Shown in pieces: positions 1 through 9,518 of a stretch of DNA of 64,000 nucleotides. Positions within the stretch are counted from its first letter, which is position 1. Every line of letters begins with the position of its first letter. Below the pieces are notes generated by a model. That model was not told where the DNA came from, searched no databases, and was given only the letters and a program-made list of their open reading frames with translations. The position numbers were made by a program, and so were the translations under genes. Source of the stretch: Actinomyces ruminis (GTDB taxonomy: Bacteria > Actinomycetota > Actinomycetes > Actinomycetales > Actinomycetaceae); the NCBI RefSeq assembly GCF_002154335.2, contig NZ_MTPX02000042.1:124001-188000 (forward strand), in the 5' to 3' direction.

Positions 1-1
1 C

Positions 2-2551
2 GTGGCTGCCGGCCACTTTAAAGAACAACCGGGGCCGCCGCTATTCATACCTTCGGAAACCGAAAGAGTTGCGGTGGCTGATATGAGGTGGCTAATGCCC
101 TTCATACGCGACGTTGAAACGGATCCCGAACTGCTCAAGCGGGCGAGAATCTACAAGTGGCCGTACTTACGTGACAAAGGCAAGCATATAACAACGTATC
201 TACCGAAGAATAGCCAAAACCAGCTCGCCCGCGTCACATTGACGCGAACACCTGTTGTTGACTATATCTTGAGCGAATGTGGGGAAGAGGGCGCCTCTGT
301 GTCCGCTATCAGTATGGGCGCGGCAAAGCGTTTCGGCTGCGCCGACACGACGGTCGTGAACACAATCGTTCGTTTGATCCGCGCAGGCGTGCTCTACACC
401 AGCATCCGGCCAGCTCTAAACGGAGAAGATCCGCTTCGCGAAATTGTCGACAAAATGAGCGTCGGGCGCAAGTCTGCCGACGCAGTCCAAGATTCTATGT
501 CGAAAATTGATGAGCTCAATGCGAGCCGGGGGGCGCATATAGATCCCGCGACAATTCACCAGGTGTACGATGTCATGTCGCGAGCCAACAAAAGCGAAAA
601 CTACCTGCATTTCATACAAAAGACTGGAATCAAACTCGACCTGCCGGAAAGTGTACGTGAAGACGTCGAGGATGCAATGCAGGCAATGCTGTGCCTGTCT
701 CAAAATCGGCTGGGGATGCGTGGCGTAAGAAATTATCACTTAGCTTTCCTCGAGCGTTACGGAATTGACCGTGTTGTGCCGTTGCTGGAGTTGATGGATC
801 CCGACAGGGGTCTTGGAGCTCCAGATGGGTACTCATGGCCACGCCAGGACCTCGGACCAGATTCTAAGTACGATGACGTCGTTAGCGAACGCCGCGAGGC
901 TAGACTGTCGGGGCATTACGTGCAGGCGATACGCGACGGAAGCGAAGAACTACGTCTTTCGGCGGATGACATCAGCGAGCTTGCCTACTCGGAATTCGAT
1001 GCGACGGAGACTCAGCTCGGCGCTGAGCTGTACTTCAGCATCTCCTCGCCCAGCTGGACAGAACTGGAGCGTGGGAACTACCGGATTGTGTTGGGCGCGA
1101 ATCCGGGGTCGCATTTCGCTCGTAGTACATCTGGCAGGTTTTGGAGCGTGCTCCCGGAGATCAAGCGTTCCAGCGCTTCAGAGCCAATAGACAGTCCGTC
1201 GGAATACACTGCGGTAATCAAGTACATGCCTCGAGCAGACGCAGCGGCGAATCTGCTAAACGTCTCAGAGCTCAATGAGCCGATCATCGACGGAGGCGTC
1301 GCTCATGACCCCAACCGGAAATACGTTCCGATGGATCGAATCGGTATTCGCGCAACTACACGTGGACTGTTCCCCGTGGACCTCGCTGATGGGCGTGCCA
1401 TACGCATCCGCTTGCACGACACAGTCTATGCACCGGCTCAGGCACCCAATGAAGTGCGCCTATTGGTTGACATGGCGTTGGAGTTTCAGCGGATCTGGGA
1501 GCCATGGTCCTGGGGGGAGTTAAGGCACGTTCCGTACAGGCCGCGCGTGTCGTACGGCCGGGTGGTGTTGGAATCGGCGACATGGGACTTGCACGAGCTC
1601 AGAAGCAAGTTGACGGAGTCCGAAGACTATCGAAGCGTCATAGAACAGTGGCGGTCACGGTGGAGAGTGCCACGTTTCGTGCTGATCGCGAGTAGAGACA
1701 TGCATCTTACAATTGACCTTGAAAACACCGGTCATTTGCAGTTACTGAAGCGCGAACTGAGAAGCAGCGACGAGGCGCTAGTGATACGCGAGCTACCGGG
1801 CGGAGCGCGTACACCAAACGAGGCGTGGGGATGGCTGCGCGATGGCGATGACATATATGCCAGCGAGTTCGTGGTGTCTTTCGACTCCTGCCAGGCGAAG
1901 TTTGCACCGGAACGGTTCACTAAAGATACTGCACGTGCTGACGCAACGTCGGTTAGGTTCATGCCAGGTTCTGAGTGGAAATCGTTTAGAGTGTATCTGC
2001 CGTCGGATGAGATGAGTGCAATCTTGGGCGCCGAGCTGTACGACTTCTTCAGTCGCTCGCTTAGCAACCCTTACCCGTTGTCCTTCTTTGTCAGATACCG
2101 CGACGAGTGGGGGCCTCACTTGCGGTTGCGTTTCCTTGCCACGAACGATCAATTTGATGCGGTGTCATCGGCGCTGCGAGATCTGGCAGCGTCTGGCGTA
2201 ATCCATACTTACATTGTGGACGAGTATGATCCCGAAATTGAGCGGTACGGCGGGCCTCGCCAGACAGACCGGATGCACCGCGCGTTCGCGGAGGACTCAC
2301 GTCTGGTTGTCACTGCACTAACTCAGCGAAGCAATGACATGTACTCATCGTTGGAAGAATACGTGTTATTGTCGTGGATTGAAATGATCGTTGAGTTTGG
2401 CTCCGGATTTGCGCGTGTATGCTCTCCGTTGAACAAAGACGGTGCCGCAGGCTCAGCGGTCGAACTATGTGCCGTGTGGGCCGAACGCCTAGGACTCGAC
2501 CGCGCGAAGGACAAGGAGTATTCTCGTCGCGTCGGCGATGGACGGATATAA
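2..2551 (+). CDS. lanB: Class I lanthipeptide dehydratase LanB (5' truncated by window edge)
   Basis: LanB enzymes use glutamyl-tRNA to dehydrate Ser/Thr of a precursor peptide before ring formation. The frame is open to the left edge; the usual N-terminal start with the RPTPFG-type segment is missing, so roughly 130 residues lie outside. Residues about 1-590 resemble the Lant_dehydr_N region, and from about residue 650 (WKSFRVYLPSDE, then YRDEWGPHLRLRF and YDPEIERYGG) the SpaB_C elimination domain begins. The frame stops at TAA 2549-2551, before the end of that domain, whose last part is encoded in the -1 frame from 2551. It is followed immediately by lanC and lanD, which fixes the pathway. 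GC is lower than in the core genes to the right. The family call is firm; the stop is probably a missing base. Confidence 0.85.
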   Translation: MAAGHFKEQPGPPLFIPSETERVAVADMRWLMPFIRDVETDPELLKRARIYKWPYLRDKGKHITTYLPKNSQNQLARVTLTRTPVVDYILSECGEEGASVSAISMGAAKRFGCADTTVVNTIVRLIRAGVLYTSIRPALNGEDPLREIVDKMSVGRKSADAVQDSMSKIDELNASRGAHIDPATIHQVYDVMSRANKSENYLHFIQKTGIKLDLPESVREDVEDAMQAMLCLSQNRLGMRGVRNYHLAFLERYGIDRVVPLLELMDPDRGLGAPDGYSWPRQDLGPDSKYDDVVSERREARLSGHYVQAIRDGSEELRLSADDISELAYSEFDATETQLGAELYFSISSPSWTELERGNYRIVLGANPGSHFARSTSGRFWSVLPEIKRSSASEPIDSPSEYTAVIKYMPRADAAANLLNVSELNEPIIDGGVAHDPNRKYVPMDRIGIRATTRGLFPVDLADGRAIRIRLHDTVYAPAQAPNEVRLLVDMALEFQRIWEPWSWGELRHVPYRPRVSYGRVVLESATWDLHELRSKLTESEDYRSVIEQWRSRWRVPRFVLIASRDMHLTIDLENTGHLQLLKRELRSSDEALVIRELPGGARTPNEAWGWLRDGDDIYASEFVVSFDSCQAKFAPERFTKDTARADATSVRFMPGSEWKSFRVYLPSDEMSAILGAELYDFFSRSLSNPYPLSFFVRYRDEWGPHLRLRFLATNDQFDAVSSALRDLAASGVIHTYIVDEYDPEIERYGGPRQTDRMHRAFAEDSRLVVTALTQRSNDMYSSLEEYVLLSWIEMIVEFGSGFARVCSPLNKDGAAGSAVELCAVWAERLGLDRAKDKEYSRRVGDGRI

Positions 2552-2820
2552 TGCGGGCGAGGGTTGCGGCAGAATTGGGTGCCGACGGACTGCAACATAT
2601 TGGCCTTGGTAGGGTAGAGCTGCACGAGGCCGGACGTTTGAGCGCGGAATCGTGTGAGAAGGGCGCGAAGTACGCTTCTGCAGAGCGTGTACTTGGAAGT
2701 CACATGCACATGACATTCAATCGAGTATTTGGACCCGATCCCGAGAAGGAACGGAGACTGCTACGCGTGCTGCGGTCTGCCTCAGCTCGGTTGGCGAAAG
2801 ACTACGAGTGGAAGAAATGA
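2551..2820 (+). CDS. C-terminal end of the lanthipeptide dehydratase, in a separate frame
   Basis: An 89-residue frame starts at ATG 2551, overlapping the stop of the preceding frame (TAATG). Its end, SHMHMTFNRVFGPDPEKERR, matches the closing HMHxNR-type motif of SpaB_C (thiopeptide-type) domains, which normally sits in the same polypeptide as the rest of LanB. The frame relation is -1, as in about twenty other broken genes in this window, so a single missing base near 2500-2550 is the simplest explanation. A genuine split enzyme with translational coupling is the alternative. Confidence 0.6.
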   Translation: MRARVAAELGADGLQHIGLGRVELHEAGRLSAESCEKGAKYASAERVLGSHMHMTFNRVFGPDPEKERRLLRVLRSASARLAKDYEWKK

Positions 2821-4217
2821 TGAGCGAGACGACCCAAACAAGCGCGAGTACATGTGACAACGCCACATTCCTGAACGATGATCTTGTGACCGATGCGCGT
2901 TATCTCGTTCGAGAGGTAGCTCGCCGTCTTCGAGAGCCTGATGGCGTGGAAGCAATTGTTGAAAGAGACAGCAACCGGGAGCCGGTATACGGGGGCTCTA
3001 TGTGGGCAGGTGGTTCTTTGAGTCATGGTCTTGCGGGTACCGCAATGCTGTATTCAGTCCTGTCAGACAGTGATGGCTCTTTTCGCGATGTTGCCCGGGT
3101 CCACTTGAATGGGGCCGTCAGGCAACTTAGATGGAACAAGCACGCAGGTGTTATGGGCGGTGCCTGCGGTGTCTTGGCGTCCGCTCAGCAAGCGGGAGCG
3201 GACGGCCGCAGCTACCGTATTCTGCGTCGCAAGTTGACGGAGTTTGTGGTGAACTCTCAAGACGAGCTGCTACGCCAGTACAGGGGACTTGTCGACGAAG
3301 GCTTGCCGTGGTCTGCGCACGACATCATCAACGGTTTGGCAGGACGGCTGCGGGTACTTCTCGACGAGCCGTCGTCGAAGGCGGAAGATATGGTTCAAAG
3401 AACGGTCGTGTATCTTCTAGAGCACGTATTGACTACTCGTGACGATGGGCTGCCTGGTTGGTGGGCACCGTCAGAGTCTCAGCCGACCGAAGTAGATCGG
3501 AACACGTATACACACGGTGATCTGAACCTCGGCTTGGCACACGGCGTGCCTGGCGTGGTTGCGTCGCTGGTGTCCGTTGCAGAGCGGACCGGCGTTGAGA
3601 GTGATGTAAGAGACGCCATAGGACTCGCAACAGACTGGATCCGATCGTGGAGACAGGATGACGGAGAGAAACAGTACTGGCCAGCGCGTGTTCCGGCGGA
3701 GTACGAATTGCACCGAGACGCCGCTCCATCGCTGTTGACCCGCGCAGCGTGGTGCTATGGAACGCCGGGCGTGGCGGTCACTGTGATGCGTGTAGGTAAG
3801 TTGCTTCAACGGTCGGGCCTAGTCAGCGATGGCGTTTGTACCCTGCTTAGTCACCTTGATATCCCGGATCGGGATTGGCATCTTGACGGACCGACGTTCT
3901 GTCACGGATATGCCGGGGTTATTTACGTGTTGTACCGGTGCTGGCTGTTGACGGGCGATGCTCGTCTTAGGGCCCTTGGGAATCGTCTCGGAAAGCGGCT
4001 CATCTATGACATGTCGGACTTTGACGCGCCGTTTGTCTTCCGTCATTGGGTCCCGGATAGTCCCGCGGGGTGGAGGGACGCACGTTCTTATCGTCGTCTG
4101 GACGGTGCTGGTATTCTTGAAGGCGGGGCTGGTGTGGCTCTTGTTCTCGACGCCGTGAGCAACTCGCGACCTCGCGGTCTGCATCCGGAGTGGGACCGCG
4201 TGGTTGGGCTGGTTTAG
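2817..4217 (+). CDS. lanC: Lanthionine synthetase LanC (zinc cyclase)
   Basis: LanC catalyses addition of Cys thiols to dehydrated residues, closing the lanthionine rings. The alpha-toroid motifs are visible: GLAHGVPG, WCYGTPG with the first zinc Cys, and FCHGYAG with the Cys-His zinc pair; GGAGV near the end closes the barrel. Length (466 residues) is in family range. ATG 2817 overlaps the preceding TGA (ATGA), suggesting coupling; ATG 2820 and an in-frame GTG at 2808 are alternatives. It acts with the LanB just upstream and shares its lower GC. Confidence 0.93.
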   Translation: MMSETTQTSASTCDNATFLNDDLVTDARYLVREVARRLREPDGVEAIVERDSNREPVYGGSMWAGGSLSHGLAGTAMLYSVLSDSDGSFRDVARVHLNGAVRQLRWNKHAGVMGGACGVLASAQQAGADGRSYRILRRKLTEFVVNSQDELLRQYRGLVDEGLPWSAHDIINGLAGRLRVLLDEPSSKAEDMVQRTVVYLLEHVLTTRDDGLPGWWAPSESQPTEVDRNTYTHGDLNLGLAHGVPGVVASLVSVAERTGVESDVRDAIGLATDWIRSWRQDDGEKQYWPARVPAEYELHRDAAPSLLTRAAWCYGTPGVAVTVMRVGKLLQRSGLVSDGVCTLLSHLDIPDRDWHLDGPTFCHGYAGVIYVLYRCWLLTGDARLRALGNRLGKRLIYDMSDFDAPFVFRHWVPDSPAGWRDARSYRRLDGAGILEGGAGVALVLDAVSNSRPRGLHPEWDRVVGLV

Positions 4218-4251
4218 TAAGGATTATAGTTCGGCTATTGGGGAGAATGAG

Positions 4252-4821
4252 ATGCGATTCGTAGGTCAGTCGGAAAAACTTGAAGCGGACGTTCTACTCG
4301 GCTGCACAGGTGCTGCGCAGCTGCTTGCTATAGGTGACTATATAGCGGCCATTAAGGACATAACGGCGGGGAGGTTGGGTATAGTTTTGACACCCACTGC
4401 AGCAAGGTTCGGTCCGGTTCCGTTGTTAGAAGCAGTCGCCGACGAGGTAATTGTTGAGATAACGACAGCGAACAACCATATTTCCTTGAGTAGAAAGTAT
4501 CAACAATTTGTCGTGGTGCCAGCGACGGCCAACTACATTGCCGGCGCTGCGCTTGGGCTTGCTCGCAATTCAGTTGAGCTCCTAACACTTGCTATGGAGC
4601 GGCCTACGGTAGTTGTCCCGGCAATGAACGAGACGATGTGGGTGAAGGCTGCGACGCAGCGCAATGTTAGTGCTTTGGAGGGGGATGGGCATATAGTGCT
4701 TCGGCCGACGAAGAGTTCTTCGGTGTACGAAGCTGCTTCGAGAAGTCTTAGGTTCGCTCTCGGAGCTGCCGGTCCTATTGAGGTCGCATCAGCGGTGTAC
4801 ACGGCGATTACCGGAGATTGA
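4252..4821 (+). CDS. lanD: LanD-type flavoprotein Cys decarboxylase (HFCD family)
   Basis: This 189-residue protein has the homo-oligomeric flavin-containing Cys decarboxylase layout: LLGCTGAAQ near the N-terminus for FMN binding, PATANYIAGAALGLA, and the PAMNETMW motif (PxMNxxMW). In lanthipeptide clusters LanD oxidatively decarboxylates a C-terminal Cys of the precursor so that an aminovinyl-cysteine ring can form. ATG 4252 is chosen because GGGGAG lies just upstream; the frame is open to 4204. Its end overlaps the next gene by four bases. It predicts an AviCys-type product with a C-terminal Cys, which is inference because no precursor is visible. Confidence 0.85.
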   Translation: MRFVGQSEKLEADVLLGCTGAAQLLAIGDYIAAIKDITAGRLGIVLTPTAARFGPVPLLEAVADEVIVEITTANNHISLSRKYQQFVVVPATANYIAGAALGLARNSVELLTLAMERPTVVVPAMNETMWVKAATQRNVSALEGDGHIVLRPTKSSSVYEAASRSLRFALGAAGPIEVASAVYTAITGD

Positions 4822-5726
4822 CCACGTTGGATGAAGTAGAGATTCGTAAGTTGCCGGTTGCTTCAACCGTCTCGGCCTGTCTAAGGTGGTTACTTGCTGA
4901 CGTGAGTCGGTTTGAGCTCGACCGCTGGGTAGATGTACCCGAGCGCAGCGGGTTTCCCTTCGGTCCATTAGTCGAGTTATTGCAGGTGATTAATCGAGTT
5001 CCCCACGAAGTGATGGCCAGCATCACAGACGTAGAGGCTCTGCTACGTGTTGCGCATCGAGCGCTCGACGATTTGTCCGTCGTGGGAGTTGAAGCTGCCT
5101 TCGCTTGCTTGGGGCGTGTTGAAGCGGAGCGTTTGGGGCGCAATTCGGGCTGCGCATTTCGTTCTTTCCTGCATGACGGGCGCACTGGGCAGGGGTACGT
5201 TCATACTGGCGCCGTCCTCGATGATGTTTATCTCTCCGAGGTGGTAACGGGGCAAATTGGAAGTTCCGATTATGATGAAGTATTCACTGCTGGCGGCCTG
5301 GCTTCCGCCTCATGCTTGCGTTCGTTATCTTTAGGTCAGGCGTATTTTGCGACGCATTTGGCCTTTTATTCCACGCTGTTCGGTGATCGTCCGTGCGCGC
5401 TTTCAGCTGAGAACAGGCTATTGCTTGCTGGCCTTCTTCGCCGGTTGTCTGCGTCGGCTGTCCGCCGCTGCGACGTGGATCTTGCCGTAGAGTGCGAAGC
5501 TGGTCTTGCTCTTATTGACTTGTCGTCTGTGAATCAGGATCTTTGCGTTCGGCTGATACTTGAGATTGATCGGTGTGGTTACTTGCCGGGGCTCGGCGAC
5601 AGCTGTCTCGATGGAGAGGGCGCGGACGGTGCTACGCATTTTGAGAGTAGTTATCACACGAATATAGCATATTTGGTATTGGGCTCCGCATTGTTGAGGG
5701 CTTGTGGGTGTGATCCGGAGGTGTAA
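4818..5726 (+). CDS. Lanthipeptide-cluster protein of unknown function
   Basis: This 302-residue protein begins with TTG 4818 inside the lanD stop (TTGA), so it is very likely co-translated with the modification genes. It is helical and Cys-containing, with no membrane segment or signal peptide. The C-terminal part (SSYHTNIAYLVLGSALL) resembles the YHTxY motif of an actinobacterial uncharacterised family found beside RiPP genes (possibly DUF6895), but I am not certain of the family. Its position suggests a role in maturation, regulation or immunity; nothing in the sequence shows a catalytic site. Confidence 0.6.
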   Translation: MTTLDEVEIRKLPVASTVSACLRWLLADVSRFELDRWVDVPERSGFPFGPLVELLQVINRVPHEVMASITDVEALLRVAHRALDDLSVVGVEAAFACLGRVEAERLGRNSGCAFRSFLHDGRTGQGYVHTGAVLDDVYLSEVVTGQIGSSDYDEVFTAGGLASASCLRSLSLGQAYFATHLAFYSTLFGDRPCALSAENRLLLAGLLRRLSASAVRRCDVDLAVECEAGLALIDLSSVNQDLCVRLILEIDRCGYLPGLGDSCLDGEGADGATHFESSYHTNIAYLVLGSALLRACGCDPEV

Positions 5727-5782
5727 TTTGGTGGAGCTCGGTGTTGTCGATTGGGATTTGACTCCAGTGAGTTGGTTAAGCG

Positions 5783-6361
5783 ATGTTGTTTAGTGTGCCG
5801 GGGGCGATTGTGGTCGTGTCGTTGTCGGGTCGACGGCGCGGCGAGGCTCACTTGGTGTCGAATGTGCTTCAAACCCGTGCAATGCGTCGAGCGGTTGGCC
5901 GGGAGGAGGTTCAGCCGTCTGTCTTCGCGAATTCATTGCTAGGGATTTGGTTTGATTCTCTCATCCGACATGGTGTAGTGTTGATGTGCGATACTGGTGC
6001 GGCGATATTGTCCGTTTGGTGCTGGCGCGCCAAGCCCCGCGATGCTAGCGGAGTCGGGCATGTTAGGTGGGAGGGGGTATCATATACATTTCAGCGCGCT
6101 ATTGCGCATTTCGTATTGTTCTTGCTTCGTGTTCGTCAGCCGGTGCGGGGTTGCTGTGCTTCAAGTCACGGGCATGGTGGTTGTCGGTTCGGTGTGATTC
6201 CGAGCTGGGTGGCTAGTTTGTGCGCCGGGGTTGTGTTCGGAGATGTTGTGTTCCGATTGACCGGGCTTGTGCCAGCCCGTTCGCCGCCTGGCGTGAAGTA
6301 TTCATTTGCGTGGATGGCTCTGGCTTTGGTGCGGAATGAGTACATTGTTCTGCTTTGCTGA
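5783..6361 (+). other. Doubtful open frame downstream of the lanthipeptide genes
   Basis: The stretch 5727-6424 holds no recognisable gene. The longest frame (192 codons from ATG 5783) has hydrophobic patches but many Cys, Trp and Arg residues, no clear ribosome site and no domain that I recognise. It may be a decayed transporter or immunity gene, or non-coding. No lanthipeptide precursor with a leader and a Ser/Thr/Cys-rich core is evident here. Confidence 0.2.
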
Positions 6362-6424
6362 GAATTGTCCTCGTAGGTTTGGTTCGTAACACTTGAGATG
6401 GCGATGTTCGGATTGGAGACTATT

Positions 6425-6814
6425 ATGTCGGTGTATGTTGCGGCTCGTCGTGCTGCATTTTGGTTGTTCGTCTCGTTGTCAGCTATTGTGATAGGTGGCT
6501 GCGGAATCACCCATCCGGAGGACTATCCAGTCGATGGTCCGACGTTTAAGGCCACGAGCAATCCGGCGGAAGTTCACGCTGAAGATTTCGGTCATTCTTG
6601 GAATCTCAATGTCGACAGTGGTGTTGTTGGCTGTGAGTTCGATGAAGACGGTGATCCGGCCTTGACTTTTACTTCCCCTGACGGCACGGTGTATGCTCTT
6701 AATGCGGTCGAGGCGAATGACGGATTGCCTGAGATCGGCGATATTGCTGGGGGGTCGGTTGGATACTTGCGTACCTTTGCGTTCACAGTTTGTGAAGCGG
6801 GTGATCACGGTTAG
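6425..6814 (+). CDS. Small lipoprotein with a DUF2511-like domain
   Basis: The 129-residue product opens with a positively charged stretch, a hydrophobic segment and a lipobox (VIGGC), so it should be lipid-anchored outside the membrane. The mature part contains WNLNVDSGVVGCEF and LTFTSPDGTVYALN, close to the pattern of the DUF2511 (YebY-like) family, whose function is unknown. ATG 6425 is preferred over upstream ATGs because GGAG lies six bases before it. It stands alone between the lanthipeptide genes and the insertion-sequence nest. Confidence 0.65.
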   Translation: MSVYVAARRAAFWLFVSLSAIVIGGCGITHPEDYPVDGPTFKATSNPAEVHAEDFGHSWNLNVDSGVVGCEFDEDGDPALTFTSPDGTVYALNAVEANDGLPEIGDIAGGSVGYLRTFAFTVCEAGDHG

Positions 6815-6959
6815 ACCGTCGTACGTATACGGGGTGGTCTTCTGGCGGATGTCATTGTTTTGGCTGAGGATGGCCAAGGGGATGGTGGAGGTCGCGGTGA
6901 TTGCGTGCGGGCGGCGGGTTGTTCGTTTGTAGCTGTCAAGCCCCGGGTTTTGTGGAGGG

Positions 6960-7282
6960 TGTTTTATCTGGCGCCGGCGGTTGCCGGCTGGGGTTGGTTG
7001 ATGGTGGTCTGCTCGCCGAGGTCCATGGCCTCAGCCTCGGGCTCGGCGATGGTGTCGGTGTCTTCTGGTGGGGTGTAGGCCTGCTCGTGCTGAACAGGGG
7101 CGTGCATGTCGATGGCGGAGTGAGGCCGGACGGTGCCAGACCAGTTGCACCCACTCGGCGGTAGCGAACTCCACGTCCTTGATGCCCTGCCAGGGGCCGT
7201 TGGCGTCGAGGTAGTGGCGGCCCAAGGATCAGCTCCGCCCTTGTACAGCCAGTATCAGGGCCTCGGCCAGCGCGTTGTCATA
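6960..7282 (-). pseudogene. 3' part of IS3-family transposase OrfB
   Basis: Reading the minus strand from 7282 gives YDNALAEAL, then GPWQGIKDVEFATAEWVQ, the C-terminal end of the DDE integrase core of IS3 transposases (the last catalytic Glu lies in this stretch). The reading frame breaks several times. The 5' part of the same gene starts again at 10473 after the inserted element. Confidence 0.75.
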
Positions 7283-8087
7283 CCTGACTCGTGCCGTTTT
7301 TGGTGACAGCGTGTCATGATCGGGGTTTTTCGTTGGTGTGGCGTGGTTGGGTTGGTCGTTGTGGGGCACTAATCCGGTGGCGGGTAGGGTGTGGGTGTGT
7401 GAGCCCGTATGTTCGTAAGGTGCGTACCGCGTCGGGGGCTACGGCGGTGCAGATCGTGGCTAAGGAGCACGGGGTGCGCCGGATTGTGGAGCACCTGGCT
7501 CGGCGCACGACGAGGTGGAGCTGGCCGCCCTGATGGAGGCCGGCAGGGAGAAGATCCGGGGCGGTCAGGGCGTTTTGGACCTGGCCGGCCTGGCCCCTCG
7601 GGCCGCCCGCCAGGCCGCGCCGGCTGTGGTGGACTCCAAGCGCTCGGCTCTGCTGTGGGACGTGCTGTGTGGCGCGTATGAGGCCCTGGGCCTGGGTGAG
7701 GCCACTGGTGGGGATGAGGCCTTCAGGCAGATGGTGCTGGCCCGACTCGTGGAGCCCACCAGCAAGGAGCAAGTACCCGCGTAGTCAGTGAGCTGGGGGT
7801 GGGCAGCGTGTCGCGGGCATCCTTGTTCCGGTCCCTGGCCCGCTGCGCGGGTCACGACTGGCGCACCGGCATCCAGGCCGCCTGCCTATGGCACGTCACC
7901 GGCCGCGGGGATTTGTCCCTGTGCCTGTACGACGTGACGACCCTGTACTTCGAGGTTGAGAAGGAGGACGACCTGCGGCGGGTGGGTTACTCCAAGGAGC
8001 GCAGGGTCGACCCGCAGGTCATCGTCGGGCTGCTGGTGGATAGGGCCGGCTTCCCGTTACGTGTCGGCTGCTGGGAGGCAACAAGGC

Positions 8088-8096
8088 CGAGACCAG
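8088..8096. repeat. 9-bp target duplication of the IS256-type insertion (left copy)
   Basis: CGAGACCAG is repeated exactly at 9575-9583, directly flanking the element at 8097-9574. The bases next to the duplication differ on the two sides, so its length is nine. Confidence 0.9.
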
Positions 8097-8130
8097 GAGC
8101 CTGTCAATGTGTTTGTGTAAGTGGGTTGGG

Positions 8131-9518
8131 TCACAGGTGGGGGTTGATTCGTTCTGGGTAGGCCAGTGCCAGTTGCTGGAGGGCTTGTTTCCAGTTGGTG
8201 GTTACCGCTCCCTCCACGAGCCGGCCCGGCGCTTTGCGTTTGCTGGCGGGTAGGTTCTTCTCCTTCTCGCGCTGTCTGGCGCGCTTGTCCTCGATGTTGC
8301 AGATCGCCAGCCACAAAAGCTTCACCGCCGCGGCATCGGAGGGGAACTGGCCCCGGTTCTTGGACACCTTGCGCAGCTGGTAGTTCAGCGACTCGATGCT
8401 GTTGGTGGAGGGGGTACCTCCCACGCAGTGGGGGAGAGATGACCCGGCGCAGCATCGGCGGGAACGCCAGGAACGGCTGTGTTCCGCTCCCAGGCGTCGG
8501 TGAAGGTCTTGACCGCCGCCGGGTAGCGCTGGCCGAGCTCGCTGGCCTCGAAGGCTGCCAGGGCCTCCAGGGCGGCCTCCTCATTGGCGGCCTGATAGAT
8601 CGGCCGCAGCGCGGCACACACGGCCTTGCGGTCCTTGTAGGACACGAACCGTGTGGCGGCCCGGAACCGGGTGCTACCCACGCAGGTCCGGGGCGGTGGC
8701 CTGCGGCCAGGTCGCCTCGATCGCCTCGGGGAGGCCGGTCAGGCCGCCCGGCACACGATCAGCACGCCCCTAGGACGCCGCGGTTGTGCCGGCACGGGCG
8801 CACACCCCGGCCCAGAACTTCGCTCCCTCATGGGCCTGCACCCAGATCCCCAGCACATGCTTGAACCCGTCCATGCCCCGCGCCCTACGGCGATGTGTGC
8901 GGCCCGGTTGGAGACATGGGCTCCGTCGCGGATCTTGACCACGATCGCGTCCAGCCAGAATCACCGGGTAGAGAGCCTCCAGCGGCCGGCGGGGCCAGGC
9001 CAGCACCTCCTCGCCGATCTGGTCGGTGATCTTGCTGATCGTCTCGTGGCTCAGCTCGGTGCCGATGGTCGAGGCCAAATGGTGCCGGGGTATCGCGCAC
9101 CGTCATTCCGCCGGCGTACAGGCCGGGTGATCATCCCGTCCAGGCCGTCCAGGCGGCGTTGTCCCTTGGGTACCAGCATCGGGGTGAAGGTGCCGGCCCT
9201 GTCCCGCGGCACGTCCAGGTCGACATCCCCGATCCTTAAGTGCTGACCGTCTTACGACTCGTGCCGCCCAAGGGAGTTGGGGTGTGCTGAGGCGTCCGCA
9301 GCGCCCTTCTCATAGCCCAAATGGCTGGTCAGCTCGGCCTCAAGACCCCGCTCCAGGGCCGCCTTGAGCACGCCGGTCAGCAGGCCATCCTCTCCGGTCA
9401 ACGGGGTACCAGCGTCGATCTGGGCGAAGATCTCGTCCAGCGCGCCCGATGCCTTCAGTTCCTCAGCGATCTCACGCTGCCGATCACGAGCCGCAGCCCG
9501 ATCCTCATTCACACTCAC
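8131..9518 (-). pseudogene. IS256-family (mutator) transposase, degenerate
   Basis: The N-terminal part (from 9518: VNEDRAAARDRQREIAEEL, then LTGEDGLLTGVLKAALERGL) and the C-terminal part (STNSIESLNYQLRKVSKNRG, ending at 8131) are typical of mutator-type transposases. Several frame breaks separate them, and a 26-bp GC-rich hairpin (8410-8435) is inserted just before the TNSIE motif. It is not functional as read. Confidence 0.8.
8410..8435. repeat. 26-bp GC-rich hairpin insertion, copy 1
   Basis: A GGTACC-containing imperfect palindrome (arms CCTCCCAC and GTGGGGGA around GCA) lies inside the IS256 transposase, where the family normally reads directly into a TTNSIE-like motif. The same sequence, with one base changed, is found at 10758-10783 in an unrelated transposase. 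Confidence 0.75.

Noticed and set aside
5751-5942. Cys-rich 63-codon frame as a lanthipeptide precursor
   Set aside because: It lacks a leader-like N-terminus, a ribosome site and a Ser/Thr/Cys core, and is rich in Arg; it looks like a chance frame.
7291-8161. Several separate short genes between 7.3 and 8.2 kb
   Set aside because: They are pieces of one IS1634-type transposase displaced by single-base losses.
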